Assembly (NCBI RefSeq): GCF_947500655.1
Contig: NZ_CANMSK010000002.1
Coordinates: 62,001-126,000, forward strand
Source of the DNA: an uncultured Psychrosphaera sp.
Lineage (GTDB): Bacteria > Pseudomonadota > Gammaproteobacteria > Enterobacterales > Alteromonadaceae
Direction: 5' to 3'
Length of the DNA: 64,000 nucleotides
Position numbers and translations under genes: made by a program. Of the stretch, positions 18,329 to 27,681 are shown in pieces. The stretch's first letter is position 1. Every line of letters starts with the position of its first letter. Below the pieces are notes generated by a model. That model was not told the origin of the DNA and did no database searches. It saw nothing but the letters and a program-made list of their open reading frames with translations.

Positions 18329-19576
18329 CTATTTGGCTGTATCAGCTTTAATTTTGCTGGCAAATTCTTCATAGTCTAATTCCACAGCCTGTTTTAATTC
18401 TTCTAATACGTTAGGCATGGCACTAGTAACTCGATGCCAAGATGGTATAAACGGCGTTTCCATAGGGTTAGATAAAAAGTTTTCACCGGCTTCAATAATA
18501 TTTTTAGCAAACATTTCTACCGATTTTTCTTCAGTATGTATATCTAATGTTAAACCATTGATCATAGCGTCATTACGGTATGTTTCTACGTAATCTAATG
18601 CGATTCTGAAATAGGTGGCTTTAATCGTTCGCATATTTTCAGCGTTAATAATATAGCCTTGAGTGGCCAGTTTACGGAATAAGGCTTTAGTGATATCAAT
18701 CGACATTTTAGATAAACCACCGTCTGTAGACTCTAGTGATAAATCTTGATGTTTATGATCGTAGTTGTTGGCGATATCTACCTGACAAATACGGTTTGAA
18801 GCAAAGTTACGATGCATTTCTGACAGTACACCAATCTCTAAACCCCAATCGCTTGGAATGCGTAAATCGGTTAATACGTCGCGACGAAAAGAAAATTCAC
18901 CTGATAATGAATAACGGAAGCTATCCATATATTCCAAATATTCATTGGTGCCTAAAACACGCTTAAGTGCTTTTAATAATGGGGTTACTAATAAGCGCGC
19001 AACACGACCATTTAATTTACCGTTAGCTACACGAGCATAATAACCTTTACCAAATTCGTAGTTAAATTGTGGATTGGCAACCGGGTAGATTAAACGAGCT
19101 AATAAGTTTCTATCGTAAGTTAAAATATCGCAGTCATGCAAAGCAACAGACTCCGCTTTACCAGAGGCTAAGATATACCCCATGCAATACCAAACATTAC
19201 GGCCTTTACCTAATTCAGTTGGTGCTAATCCTAACGCTTGTAATTTGGCATCTAATGCTTGTAAACGAGGACCGTCGTTCCATAAAATTCTGTGATGTTG
19301 AGGTAAAGTACTAAAAAAGTCGATGGCGCTTTTATATTGATCTAAGTCTGCGCGGTCTAAACCAATAACAATCTCTGATAAGTAGGGAACCTTAGCAATT
19401 TTTTCTATGATATCTGGCAGTGCTTTGCCTTCTAATTCTGAATACAAAGAAGGTAAAATTAAGCCAAGTGGGCGAGTTTTGGAGAAAGTTAATAACTCAG
19501 CTTCAAGATCTTCTGTGCTGCGGTTGGTTAAATTATGTAACGTTGTTACAACGCCGTTTTGATAAAAATCAGCCAT
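18329..19576 (-). CDS. gpgS: Glucosyl-3-phosphoglycerate synthase
   Basis: A 415-residue GT81-family glycosyltransferase. The GT-A metal-binding DxD appears as ESVALHDCD (Asp148-Cys-Asp150); EIVIGLDRADLDQY near residues 68-81, and the GKGRNVWYCMGY element near residues 123-134, are family features; a later SGEFSFRRDVL and SDWGLEIGVL complete the acceptor-side region. It transfers glucose from an NDP-glucose to 3-phosphoglycerate, giving glucosyl-3-phosphoglycerate, the precursor of the compatible solute glucosylglycerate. Its start overlaps the end of the phosphatase gene by 8 bases, suggesting translational coupling between synthase and phosphatase. Confidence 0.93.
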   Translation of the reverse strand: MADFYQNGVVTTLHNLTNRSTEDLEAELLTFSKTRPLGLILPSLYSELEGKALPDIIEKIAKVPYLSEIVIGLDRADLDQYKSAIDFFSTLPQHHRILWNDGPRLQALDAKLQALGLAPTELGKGRNVWYCMGYILASGKAESVALHDCDILTYDRNLLARLIYPVANPQFNYEFGKGYYARVANGKLNGRVARLLVTPLLKALKRVLGTNEYLEYMDSFRYSLSGEFSFRRDVLTDLRIPSDWGLEIGVLSEMHRNFASNRICQVDIANNYDHKHQDLSLESTDGGLSKMSIDITKALFRKLATQGYIINAENMRTIKATYFRIALDYVETYRNDAMINGLTLDIHTEEKSVEMFAKNIIEAGENFLSNPMETPFIPSWHRVTSAMPNVLEELKQAVELDYEEFASKIKADTAK

Positions 19577-20420
19577 GATGTAGCTCCTTAGGAAATTTAA
19601 TAATTTTTGCTAAACACTCAGTCCAACCTGTTGGTCCAAATTCTGTACTTTGAACCACATTGTCAGTGCGAGTTAATGCAGGAAAATCATGTTTGTGAGA
19701 TTTGATTTGAACTGCGATATCAGCAGCTTCTAACATTTCATTGTCGTTATAGCTGTCACCTAATGCGACAGTGGTGTAAGTGGTGTTTTTCGATGCTGCA
19801 GAAACTAGACTAGATAAAAATTCGGTTAGCCAAAGCATTGCCTTACCTTTATCACTATGGCCGCTTACATGTAAAAAGCGACCACCTTGTAATACGTTAG
19901 CGCCTGCATCAATTAGTAGCTTGGTAATTTGTTGTTTTTGTTCATCGGTTCCATTCCATTTTAACGGTTCGCTGTATAAACGGCTGTTGGCATTTAACGC
20001 AGCGGGTGCGCTTAATCCTGTTTCATTACACAGTTGCTGGTTATTCATGGCCGAAAAGCCGACATAACATTGCTGTAATTCTAAAGGTAAAGTTGCCAAT
20101 AATTGCAACCAATGCTCCCTAGATTCAGAAAAGCTTTTAACCCAATAACGCTCAAACACTTCAGTACCTGCAGGTTGTTCTTTTACGAACCCGATAGGGA
20201 TAAAAACAGCAGCGCCATTTTCAACAATAAAAGGAGTATCTAATTGAGTTTGTTGTCTGAAAAAAATAAGCTCAGCAAAGGTTTTGCTGGTATTGGGAAT
20301 AACAGGGATATTGGCGTTTTTTAACTTGCCTAACATCTCTACCGCCGGCTGAAAGCTATAGGTGTGATGATCTAATAATGTGCCATCTAAATCGGTAAAG
20401 ATTAAATACTGATCGTCCAT
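19569..20420 (-). CDS. gpgP: Glucosyl-3-phosphoglycerate phosphatase (HAD-IIB)
   Basis: A 283-residue HAD hydrolase of the mannosyl-/glucosyl-3-phosphoglycerate phosphatase family. The catalytic motif is DLDGTLLDHH (Asp10, Asp12), the second motif NTSKT lies near residues 58-62, a lysine motif is in SGHSDKGKAMLWL, and the final motif is ALGDSYNDNEML. It removes the phosphate from glucosyl-3-phosphoglycerate to yield glucosylglycerate. The choice of glucosyl over mannosyl substrate comes from the adjacent GpgS and GalU. It overlaps gpgS by 8 bases and follows the kinase gene after 49 bases. Confidence 0.9.
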   Translation of the reverse strand: MDDQYLIFTDLDGTLLDHHTYSFQPAVEMLGKLKNANIPVIPNTSKTFAELIFFRQQTQLDTPFIVENGAAVFIPIGFVKEQPAGTEVFERYWVKSFSESREHWLQLLATLPLELQQCYVGFSAMNNQQLCNETGLSAPAALNANSRLYSEPLKWNGTDEQKQQITKLLIDAGANVLQGGRFLHVSGHSDKGKAMLWLTEFLSSLVSAASKNTTYTTVALGDSYNDNEMLEAADIAVQIKSHKHDFPALTRTDNVVQSTEFGPTGWTECLAKIIKFPKELHHG

Positions 20421-20469
20421 CTTAATGATTGCCCCTTACTTATGTGAATTCAGGAATAGCTTATTTATG

Positions 20470-21402
20470 TTATATAATTGTTACACGGTCAAATTCAGCA
20501 AGTGAACTACCGTCTATAGATATAGGTGTTCGTTGAGCATCTAATTGCAGCACCAAATTGCACTTTTCTGGAACATGTTTTAAACCATGTTCAGTTAAAC
20601 GTTGGAAGTGTTGGATAAAACGCTCAACTTGCTTATCTGACATAATTGCTGAAGGTACATTTTCATCAGTTAATAATGTATGGGCTTGACGTAACTTGTG
20701 CTCTTGTTCTTTACGCCAATTAGAAATGCAGTCGAACGATGGCGCTTTAAGCATTAGCCAAAAGTCCATTTGTTGATACAAGGCCAAATATTCAGACTTA
20801 AGTGAGTCATTAACATATTTACGCCAAGTTCCGTTTTTGTCTTCTTCACTTTCTAGCGTATTTATAGGATTAACCAACTCTTGTTCTGTTTGTTCTGGTG
20901 TTCCCCAACACCAGCCTTCCATAATCACCACATCTACTTTTTTAGTGATCAAAGGCCAGTTTGTTTCAGGCTCTGGATCATCTATTGCTTTGTTAAATCG
21001 AGGTAAGCGACAGTTAGGCTGCTCTGATTTTAATGCGTTTAAGGTAGATGACATCAATTGAGTGTTATGTGTGCCGGGTACACCGCGAGATTTTAAAAGA
21101 GGATGAACCGTGTCAGCTAAGTGATTACGAGTTTGCTGGCTTAAATAAAAATCATCTAACGAGATAACAGCTACGGATAACTGATGTTGGCTTTCAAGAT
21201 ACATTTTTATAAAGTCAGCTAAAGTGGATTTTCCCGAGCCTTGACTGCCATTAAGACCTACAAAGAGGCATTTAGACTCCCGCTTTTGGTGAGTGTTTAT
21301 TAATTCAGCAATAGGTATGAACCATTCTGGTGCATGATTTTCAAATGAACTTGTTAGCTTATGCTGTGCTTTAAAGGCTTGTATTAGCTGGTCTGTAGTC
21401 AT
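20470..21402 (-). CDS. D-glycerate 3-kinase-like P-loop kinase
   Basis: About 310 residues, of the plant/yeast-type glycerate kinase (GLYK/Tda10-like) family. The Walker A motif GLNGSQGSGKST (residues 47-58 or so from the chosen start) is followed by VISLDDFYL, SRGVPGTHNTQLM, and VDVVIMEGWCWGTPEQ, all typical. It should phosphorylate D-glycerate, returning it to glycolysis and to the GpgS substrate 3-phosphoglycerate. I prefer the ATG at 21400-21402; the longer frame starts with TTG at 21426 and lacks a ribosome binding site. It is the first gene of the glucosylglycerate operon, so the operon promoter lies between here and the divergent DUF2164 gene. Confidence 0.83.
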   Translation of the reverse strand: MTTDQLIQAFKAQHKLTSSFENHAPEWFIPIAELINTHQKRESKCLFVGLNGSQGSGKSTLADFIKMYLESQHQLSVAVISLDDFYLSQQTRNHLADTVHPLLKSRGVPGTHNTQLMSSTLNALKSEQPNCRLPRFNKAIDDPEPETNWPLITKKVDVVIMEGWCWGTPEQTEQELVNPINTLESEEDKNGTWRKYVNDSLKSEYLALYQQMDFWLMLKAPSFDCISNWRKEQEHKLRQAHTLLTDENVPSAIMSDKQVERFIQHFQRLTEHGLKHVPEKCNLVLQLDAQRTPISIDGSSLAEFDRVTII

Positions 21403-21539
21403 ATTTGTTAGCTGATTTTTAATCAAATTTTTTATATATGTAGAGTATAGATAACAACTAGTGTGCCAGTGGAAATATTTATCGCGGATTAATGCAATCC
21501 TTTATACAATGCCTACAAGTATTTTTAAGAGTTTAGCCA

Positions 21540-21779
21540 ATGTCAGAAATTAAATTATCAAAACAACAGCAAGAGTCCGCAATTACAAAGCTACAGACAT
21601 ACTTTCAGCAAGAGCTCGACCGAGAATTAGGCCAGTTTGAAGCTGAGTTTTTATTGGAATTTATAATGAAAGAGCTAGGTTCTTCTATTTATAACCAAGC
21701 TTTATATGACGCTCAAAGTTTACTTACTGGAAAAATTGAAGATGTGTTTGCTGAAATAGAACAGTTTGACTCTTTGTAG
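21540..21779 (+). CDS. DUF2164 family small protein
   Basis: A 79-residue soluble protein matching DUF2164: an amphipathic helix with KLSKQQQESAITKLQTYF, then ELGQFEAEFLLEFIMKELG and IYNQALYDAQSLL. The conserved GxxxAxxLLxF and YNQAxxDAQ elements are the family signature. Function is unknown. It is divergent from the glucosylglycerate operon and lies 64 bases before yigB on the same strand, so co-transcription with yigB is possible. Confidence 0.85.
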   Translation: MSEIKLSKQQQESAITKLQTYFQQELDRELGQFEAEFLLEFIMKELGSSIYNQALYDAQSLLTGKIEDVFAEIEQFDSL

Positions 21780-21843
21780 TTTTAACCAATATCCTTTTTA
21801 GTCTATGTTAAGCTAATGCCCTCGCTATTTTATAGGAAGCCCT

Positions 21844-22563
21844 ATGTCTATTAGATTTAACCGCCCTTTTGCTAACCCTATCAAAGCAATCAGTTTTGAT
21901 TTAGACGACACTCTTTATTTTAATGAAAACGTGATCCGTAACGCCATTCAAGTTCAGTTTGCTAAAATATGTGAATTGGTTCCAAGTGCAAAACAAAAAG
22001 GAATTGAGTTTTGGGAAACACTAAAGTGGCAAGTTGCTAAGAAAAATCCTGAGTACTGTCATGACGTTAACGTATGGCGTCATCATGTTTTAGATTTAGG
22101 GTTAACTGAGTTTGGTATTAAAGAACCTCAAAAATCAGTTATGAATAAACAAATTTACGATGCATTTTGTGAAGCACGTTCAGACTTTACCGTGCCGCAA
22201 CAAACTTTTGATGTGCTTGAGCAATTAAGTGAAAAGTACCCGCTGGTGGCAGTAACTAATGGTAACGCCGATTATGAACGTATAGGTTTAGCGCCGTACT
22301 TTGTTGGTTATTACCGAGCAGGCGAAAACGGAACAAGAATGAAACCGTACCCAGATATGCTTAATGATGCTTCTAAACATTTGAATATACCTTGTCATAA
22401 TATTCTACATATTGGTGACAGCGCTATGTCAGATATTCAAGCAGCGTTAAACGCTAATTGTCCGTCTTTATGGTTCAACCCAAACAATAATCACTATCCA
22501 AGTGGCTTTACTTTGGCAAATGGTGAATATTCGCACTTGGATGATTTGTTAACCCTGTTATAA
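21844..22563 (+). CDS. yigB: HAD hydrolase YigB (flavin-pathway phosphatase)
   Basis: A 239-residue HAD subfamily IA phosphatase. The nucleophile motif is ISFDLDDTLYFNEN near residues 17-30, the Thr/Ser motif VAVTNGNADYERIGL near residues 131-145, and the final motif LHIGDSAMSDIQAAL. In E. coli YigB dephosphorylates 5-amino-6-(5-phospho-D-ribitylamino)uracil in riboflavin synthesis and lies immediately before uvrD, the same order as here, which supports orthology. The ribosome binding site is GGAAGCC just before the ATG. Confidence 0.9.
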   Translation: MSIRFNRPFANPIKAISFDLDDTLYFNENVIRNAIQVQFAKICELVPSAKQKGIEFWETLKWQVAKKNPEYCHDVNVWRHHVLDLGLTEFGIKEPQKSVMNKQIYDAFCEARSDFTVPQQTFDVLEQLSEKYPLVAVTNGNADYERIGLAPYFVGYYRAGENGTRMKPYPDMLNDASKHLNIPCHNILHIGDSAMSDIQAALNANCPSLWFNPNNNHYPSGFTLANGEYSHLDDLLTLL

Positions 22564-22668
22564 TCATTTCCTGTTTATATATACAGCGTTATTATTTGCC
22601 TTAAATTAAATAGTAATTTAATAGCGCTGACGTTACTCGCTTCACTAATTTTATAGGTTTTGTCTCTT

Positions 22669-25065
22669 ATGGACGTTTATATTCCCTCGCAAGATATTCC
22701 AAGTTCAGATACAGCTATGTTAAAGCTGAATGAGCTAAATGAACGTCAATATGAAGCCGTTACTGCACCACCACAAAATATGTTGGTGTTAGCCGGTGCA
22801 GGTTCTGGCAAAACTAAAGTGCTAATTAGCCGTATCGGTTATTTAATTCAAGCACACCAAACATCAGCCTTTTCAATATTAGCGGTAACCTTTACTAATA
22901 AAGCGGCCGCAGAAATGCGCCATCGTTTAGAGTCGTTATTAGGTCAGGGTACGGTTGGTTCACAATATGGCTCAAGTGGTATGTGGATTGGTACTTTCCA
23001 TGGTTTAGCCCATCGTTTTTTACGTACTCATTTCCGTGAAGCAAAATTACCAGAAAGTTTCCAAGTATTAGACTCGGACGATCAACATCGTCTTATTCGC
23101 CGTATCATGAAAAGCCTTAATTTGGATGATAAACGTTATCCAGCAAAGCAAGCTATGTGGTACATCAACGGAAAAAAAGATGATGGACTTAGACCAAAAC
23201 ATATCGATGCGTTTGATCCAACGGAACAAGTATTTTTACAAGTTTATACTGCGTATCAAGAAGCGTGTGACCGTGCGGGTTTAGTCGATTTTGCTGAAAT
23301 ATTGTTACGCAGCCATGAGGTATTAGCGACGAATTCGGAAGTATTAAGTCATTACCGTAAACGTTTTCGTCATATTTTAGTGGACGAATTTCAAGACACC
23401 AATAAAATTCAATACGCTTGGATTAGACTATTAGCGGGAGCCCATGGCGGTAATGTTGCTGAGAAAATAGCACCTTCACATGTAATGATCGTGGGTGATG
23501 ACGACCAATCTATTTATGGCTGGCGTGGTGCGCAAGTTGAAAACATTCACAGTTTCCAAAAAGACTTTACCGACGTAGAAGTGATCCGTTTAGAGCAAAA
23601 CTATCGCTCTACGGCCACTATCTTAAAAGCCTCTAACGCAGTTATCGCAAATAATACCGACAGACTAGGTAAAGAGCTTTGGACTGAAGGTGCCGAAGGC
23701 GACCCAATAGCGTTATACGCAGCGTTTAATGAAATAGACGAAGCACGCTTTATTGTTGGCAATATTAAAAAGTGGCAGGAAGAAGGCGGATCGTTATCTG
23801 AGTCTGCCATCTTGTATCGTAACAATGCCCAGTCTCGTGTTTTGGAGTCAGCATTAAATGAAGCTGGATTAAGCTACCGTATTTACGGTGGTTTACGATT
23901 CTTTGACCGCCAAGAAATTAAAGACGCATTGGCGTATTTACGCATGGTTTCCAACCGTGACGATGATGCCGCTTTTGAACGTGTAATAAACACACCTGCG
24001 CGCGGTATAGGCGAAAAAACATTACAAATGTTACGTGATGCTGCTCGTAGTCAAAATATGACCATGTGGCAAGCTGCAGGGCGTTTACTGGACGAAAAAC
24101 ATTTGTCTGGCCGAGCTAGCAATGCGGTACAAAGTTTTATGGATTTAATTGTACAGCTTGAAAGTACAGTGCAACCTTTGCCTCTGCATGAACAAGCGGA
24201 TCATGTTATACAAAGCTCTGGTTTGAAAGCTATGTACCAAGCAGAAAAAGGCGAGAAAGGTCAAACACGAGTAGAAAACTTAGAGGAATTGGTTTCTGCT
24301 TGTAAAGACTATGAACCTGATGAAAATATGCAAGAAATGCCATTGTTAGCGGCATTCTTATCGCACGCGTCATTGGAGTCTGGCGAATCTCAAGCCGATG
24401 CTTATGAAGACGCGGTGCAGTTAATGACATTACACAGCGCTAAGGGATTAGAATTCCCTATGGTATTTATGGCTGGCGTAGAAGAAGGCATGTTCCCAAG
24501 CCAGCAAAGTGGCGACTCACCAGAACGTTTAGAAGAAGAACGTCGTCTTGCTTATGTTGGCATGACGCGGGCAAAACAAAGATTGTTTATAACTCATGCA
24601 GAAACACGACGTATGTACGGCCAAGAGTTGTATCATCGTCCATCTCGTTTTATTGCTGAAATCCCGCAAGATTGTATTTATGAAGTTAAGTTGTCGACGC
24701 AAATGTCGAGACCGCAATCAGGTTATAGCAGTGGTTATGGTGAAGGCTCTACTTATAGCCAAAATTCTGGTTACAGCTCAAGTTCAAACCACGGTAGTTC
24801 TACCGGACATGGTGGCTATCAAGGTGACAGAAATAAAGCCAAATCCTCTAAAAACTTTGGCGGTGGATTTGACCAAGCATCAAGTCATTTAAAGTTTAGC
24901 GAAAGTCTATTTTCTTTAGGTCAAAGAGTCAGTCACGCTAAGTTTGGTGAAGGTACGGTATTAAACTGTGAAGGTGACGGCGACAACTCTCGCATTCAAG
25001 TTAACTTTGATGATTTTGGCGCTAAATGGTTGGTAACGACTTACGCAAAATTAACTGCCATTTAA
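22669..25065 (+). CDS. uvrD: DNA helicase II
   Basis: UvrD, 798 residues, is the superfamily 1A 3'-5' helicase of nucleotide excision and mismatch repair. Visible motifs are LAGAGSGKTKVL (Walker A), AVTFTNKAAAEMRHR, GTFHGLAHR, ILVDEFQDTN (Walker B), VGDDDQSIYGWRGA, LEQNYRS, LMTLHSAKGLEFP and VGMTRAKQRL. A Ser/Gly/Tyr-rich linker near residues 685-740 precedes the C-terminal Tudor-like LGQRVSHAKFGEGTV. The ATG at 22669 gives an N-terminus (MDV) like that of E. coli; a TTG nine bases earlier is possible. The stop is 4 bases from the tmcA start. Confidence 0.97.
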   Translation: MDVYIPSQDIPSSDTAMLKLNELNERQYEAVTAPPQNMLVLAGAGSGKTKVLISRIGYLIQAHQTSAFSILAVTFTNKAAAEMRHRLESLLGQGTVGSQYGSSGMWIGTFHGLAHRFLRTHFREAKLPESFQVLDSDDQHRLIRRIMKSLNLDDKRYPAKQAMWYINGKKDDGLRPKHIDAFDPTEQVFLQVYTAYQEACDRAGLVDFAEILLRSHEVLATNSEVLSHYRKRFRHILVDEFQDTNKIQYAWIRLLAGAHGGNVAEKIAPSHVMIVGDDDQSIYGWRGAQVENIHSFQKDFTDVEVIRLEQNYRSTATILKASNAVIANNTDRLGKELWTEGAEGDPIALYAAFNEIDEARFIVGNIKKWQEEGGSLSESAILYRNNAQSRVLESALNEAGLSYRIYGGLRFFDRQEIKDALAYLRMVSNRDDDAAFERVINTPARGIGEKTLQMLRDAARSQNMTMWQAAGRLLDEKHLSGRASNAVQSFMDLIVQLESTVQPLPLHEQADHVIQSSGLKAMYQAEKGEKGQTRVENLEELVSACKDYEPDENMQEMPLLAAFLSHASLESGESQADAYEDAVQLMTLHSAKGLEFPMVFMAGVEEGMFPSQQSGDSPERLEEERRLAYVGMTRAKQRLFITHAETRRMYGQELYHRPSRFIAEIPQDCIYEVKLSTQMSRPQSGYSSGYGEGSTYSQNSGYSSSSNHGSSTGHGGYQGDRNKAKSSKNFGGGFDQASSHLKFSESLFSLGQRVSHAKFGEGTVLNCEGDGDNSRIQVNFDDFGAKWLVTTYAKLTAI

Positions 25066-25069
25066 CTTT

Positions 25070-27502
25070 ATGTTGAACCAACTTATTCATCATTTAACCC
25101 AAATAGAACAGAGATGTTTGTTATGGGTTAAAGGTGAACAAAGTTGGGCGCGTAGCCAAGTTGAATCTTGGTTGTCTCAAATGGATAAACCGATAAACAC
25201 TATTTGGTTTGGTGATCTGCAATCAGAGACATCTGAAAATAACGCCCCTCAAATACACCTCAATGTAGAGAAAACTACAGACCAGAGTTACATTGACGAA
25301 CCAGTTAAGAGCCAACGTAAAAATCAGCGTCAAAATGAAATTACTGATGTAAGAATAAAACAATACAAAAAAATGCTCGGGCAAGAATGCGATGTACTGG
25401 TTTACGACAGTTACGCAGGGTTAAATCCTGATGCGTTAGGCGCACTTGTCGGCACAATTAAACTCGGTGGCGTATGTATTATTATTTCACCAGAACAACC
25501 AGACTGGATAGATTATACAGACCCAGAATACAATCGATTATGCGTAGAACCTTTTACACCAGAGCAAATTAGTCATCACTATATTGAATATTTCATCAAT
25601 CAATTAAATCAGTCAAAATCAATATTGACCATAAGTCAAAGTAATGATTTTTTACCTTTAAGTGGTAAATTAACAAGGTTAAATAAGAGCGATTTTGATG
25701 ATGGACAAAGTACATACCTGTTGGAAAAACTAAATAATTGGATTGCTAAGCACCCGGTAACGAATGATGAAAAACACACGATAGGTCGCAAGGTTATTGA
25801 TATTGAAGGGTTTTGTAATGATTTTTGTAAAACTCAAGATCAAAGTGATGTGCTAAATACACTATGCGAATCTTTAATTGACTCAAGGTCAATTGATAGC
25901 AAAGTTATTAATAATCAATTGGTTATTGGTGATTTGGTTAATTCAAAGGCCGTTGTGTTACAATCTGACCGTGGCCGAGGAAAATCATCCGCACTCGGTT
26001 TATTTGCCGGATGTGTATTAATTAACGCTGAAAAAACATTAAGCGAGTCTCATTTATTATTAACTTCACCCCACGTAGAATCTGTGTTTTGGGTGTTTGA
26101 GTTGTGTAAGATAAGTCTTGAAAAATCCAATATTAAATACACTTTTAATAACAATAAAATATTAACTGACTATGGTTCACTTTGTTTTGTTGCACCCGAT
26201 GAATTAGAAGATAACCTAGAAAATACAGACTTGGTTTTAGTGGATGAAGCCGCCGCTATCCCAACTCAAATGCTATTGCCGCTGATAAAAAAATGTAACT
26301 TTGCGGTCTTTGCAACAACCATTCATGGTTATGAAGGAACGGGACGAGGTTTTGAATACAAGTTTAAGCCCCTGTTAAATAAAACATTTGATGACGTAAA
26401 ACAGTTAACACTAAACCAGCCGATCCGTTGGAATGAAGATGACTTTTTAGAGTCAGACATAAATCGTGTGTTAATGATCAATGGGCAATTATCAAAACTC
26501 TCGAAGCAAAATATTTTATCAAAATCTGAAAATATATTATTTAAAACAGTAACACCTGAACAACTAATAAAAGATGCATCTAATCAAGGTAGTCAGTTAG
26601 AACAATTATTTAGTTTATTAGTAAATGCTCACTATAAAACCACACCTAACGATTTACGTAATTTATTAGATGGTCCAAACATTAAAATATTTTGTTTGGA
26701 ATACGACAGTAAAATATTAGGTGCGGTACTACTAGCACAAGAAGGAAATCTTGATCCCGAACTAGCTGAAAAGATTTGGCAAGGCACTCGAAGACCAAAA
26801 GGTCATTTACTCCCTCAGTCTTTATTGGCTCATTCTGGTTTTAAACAGGCAGGAAAATATAAATACGGCCGTATTATTCGCATCGCTATTCACCCAGAAT
26901 TGCAGGGGCAAGGATTAGGCAGTTTATTATTGGATAAAGTGAAAGATGCTCTTATAAAACAAGATTTTGATTTTTTAGCCACCAGTTTTGGTATGGCTGA
27001 AAATCTGGTTAATTTTTGGCAAAAAAACAATTTAATATCGGTACGCTTAGGATTAAAAGCACAAGCATCCACCGGCGAATATTCTCTATTAATGACTCAA
27101 GCTTTGAATCCGTCGGCGAGTGTTTTTCAGCAACAACTAAACGTCAGGTTTCAACAAACCTTAAAACTTGAACAACAATTGAATATGCGCACTAAGCTAA
27201 CCTTGAGTTTATTAACGGATAATATTCTAGTAGACACAATAGATGCCGAGCATAATAAAAGTGACTTATTGTGTTTTAGCCATTTTCATCGATCGTTAGA
27301 CACTTGTTTACTAGCCATGTCATGTTTTATAAAAACACACCAAGCATTAACTTATCCACAGATAATTTTGGACAAAGTGATTGACGGTTATAGCGATAAA
27401 AAATTAATTGAAAAATATAAGTTAACCGGTGAAAAGCAATTGGTGCAAAAACTCAGAGATGAGTGGAAAGTCCTTATAAAGGTTATTGAGACTAGGGATT
27501 AG
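25070..27502 (+). CDS. tmcA: tRNA(Met) cytidine acetyltransferase
   Basis: TmcA, 810 residues, uses acetyl-CoA and ATP to make N4-acetylcytidine at the wobble base of elongator tRNA-Met. The ATP-binding helicase-like module has SDRGRGKSSALG near residues 299-310 and LVDEAAAIPTQML near residues 388-400, and the GNAT module has RIAIHPELQGQGLGSLLLDK near residues 603-622. The N-terminal domain is diverged and contains a Lys/Gln-rich insert near residues 80-105. It follows uvrD after 4 bases, so the two are likely co-transcribed. Confidence 0.93.
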   Translation: MLNQLIHHLTQIEQRCLLWVKGEQSWARSQVESWLSQMDKPINTIWFGDLQSETSENNAPQIHLNVEKTTDQSYIDEPVKSQRKNQRQNEITDVRIKQYKKMLGQECDVLVYDSYAGLNPDALGALVGTIKLGGVCIIISPEQPDWIDYTDPEYNRLCVEPFTPEQISHHYIEYFINQLNQSKSILTISQSNDFLPLSGKLTRLNKSDFDDGQSTYLLEKLNNWIAKHPVTNDEKHTIGRKVIDIEGFCNDFCKTQDQSDVLNTLCESLIDSRSIDSKVINNQLVIGDLVNSKAVVLQSDRGRGKSSALGLFAGCVLINAEKTLSESHLLLTSPHVESVFWVFELCKISLEKSNIKYTFNNNKILTDYGSLCFVAPDELEDNLENTDLVLVDEAAAIPTQMLLPLIKKCNFAVFATTIHGYEGTGRGFEYKFKPLLNKTFDDVKQLTLNQPIRWNEDDFLESDINRVLMINGQLSKLSKQNILSKSENILFKTVTPEQLIKDASNQGSQLEQLFSLLVNAHYKTTPNDLRNLLDGPNIKIFCLEYDSKILGAVLLAQEGNLDPELAEKIWQGTRRPKGHLLPQSLLAHSGFKQAGKYKYGRIIRIAIHPELQGQGLGSLLLDKVKDALIKQDFDFLATSFGMAENLVNFWQKNNLISVRLGLKAQASTGEYSLLMTQALNPSASVFQQQLNVRFQQTLKLEQQLNMRTKLTLSLLTDNILVDTIDAEHNKSDLLCFSHFHRSLDTCLLAMSCFIKTHQALTYPQIILDKVIDGYSDKKLIEKYKLTGEKQLVQKLRDEWKVLIKVIETRD

Positions 27503-27590
27503 TTTAGAAAATGATTTAGTGTTGCCGTTCTTGTATTACGGTTCTCAGAATCGCTTTTGTGACTAACCTTATAAGTACTTTTAAATAACA

Positions 27591-27620
27591 AAAAAGCCGA
27601 GTGATTTATCACTCGGCTTT
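27591..27620. terminator. Bidirectional terminator between tmcA and the TonB receptor
   Basis: A perfect 10-bp stem (GCCGAGTGAT at 27596-27605, ATCACTCGGC at 27608-27617) with a 2-base loop. A residues lie on the left and T residues on the right, so it can end both the tmcA transcript and the convergent receptor transcript. Confidence 0.88.
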
Positions 27621-27681
27621 ATCAATTTAGTCACTTGTTATTTCTAACTGTGACTTATAACGTAAACGCTATTTTTAACTT

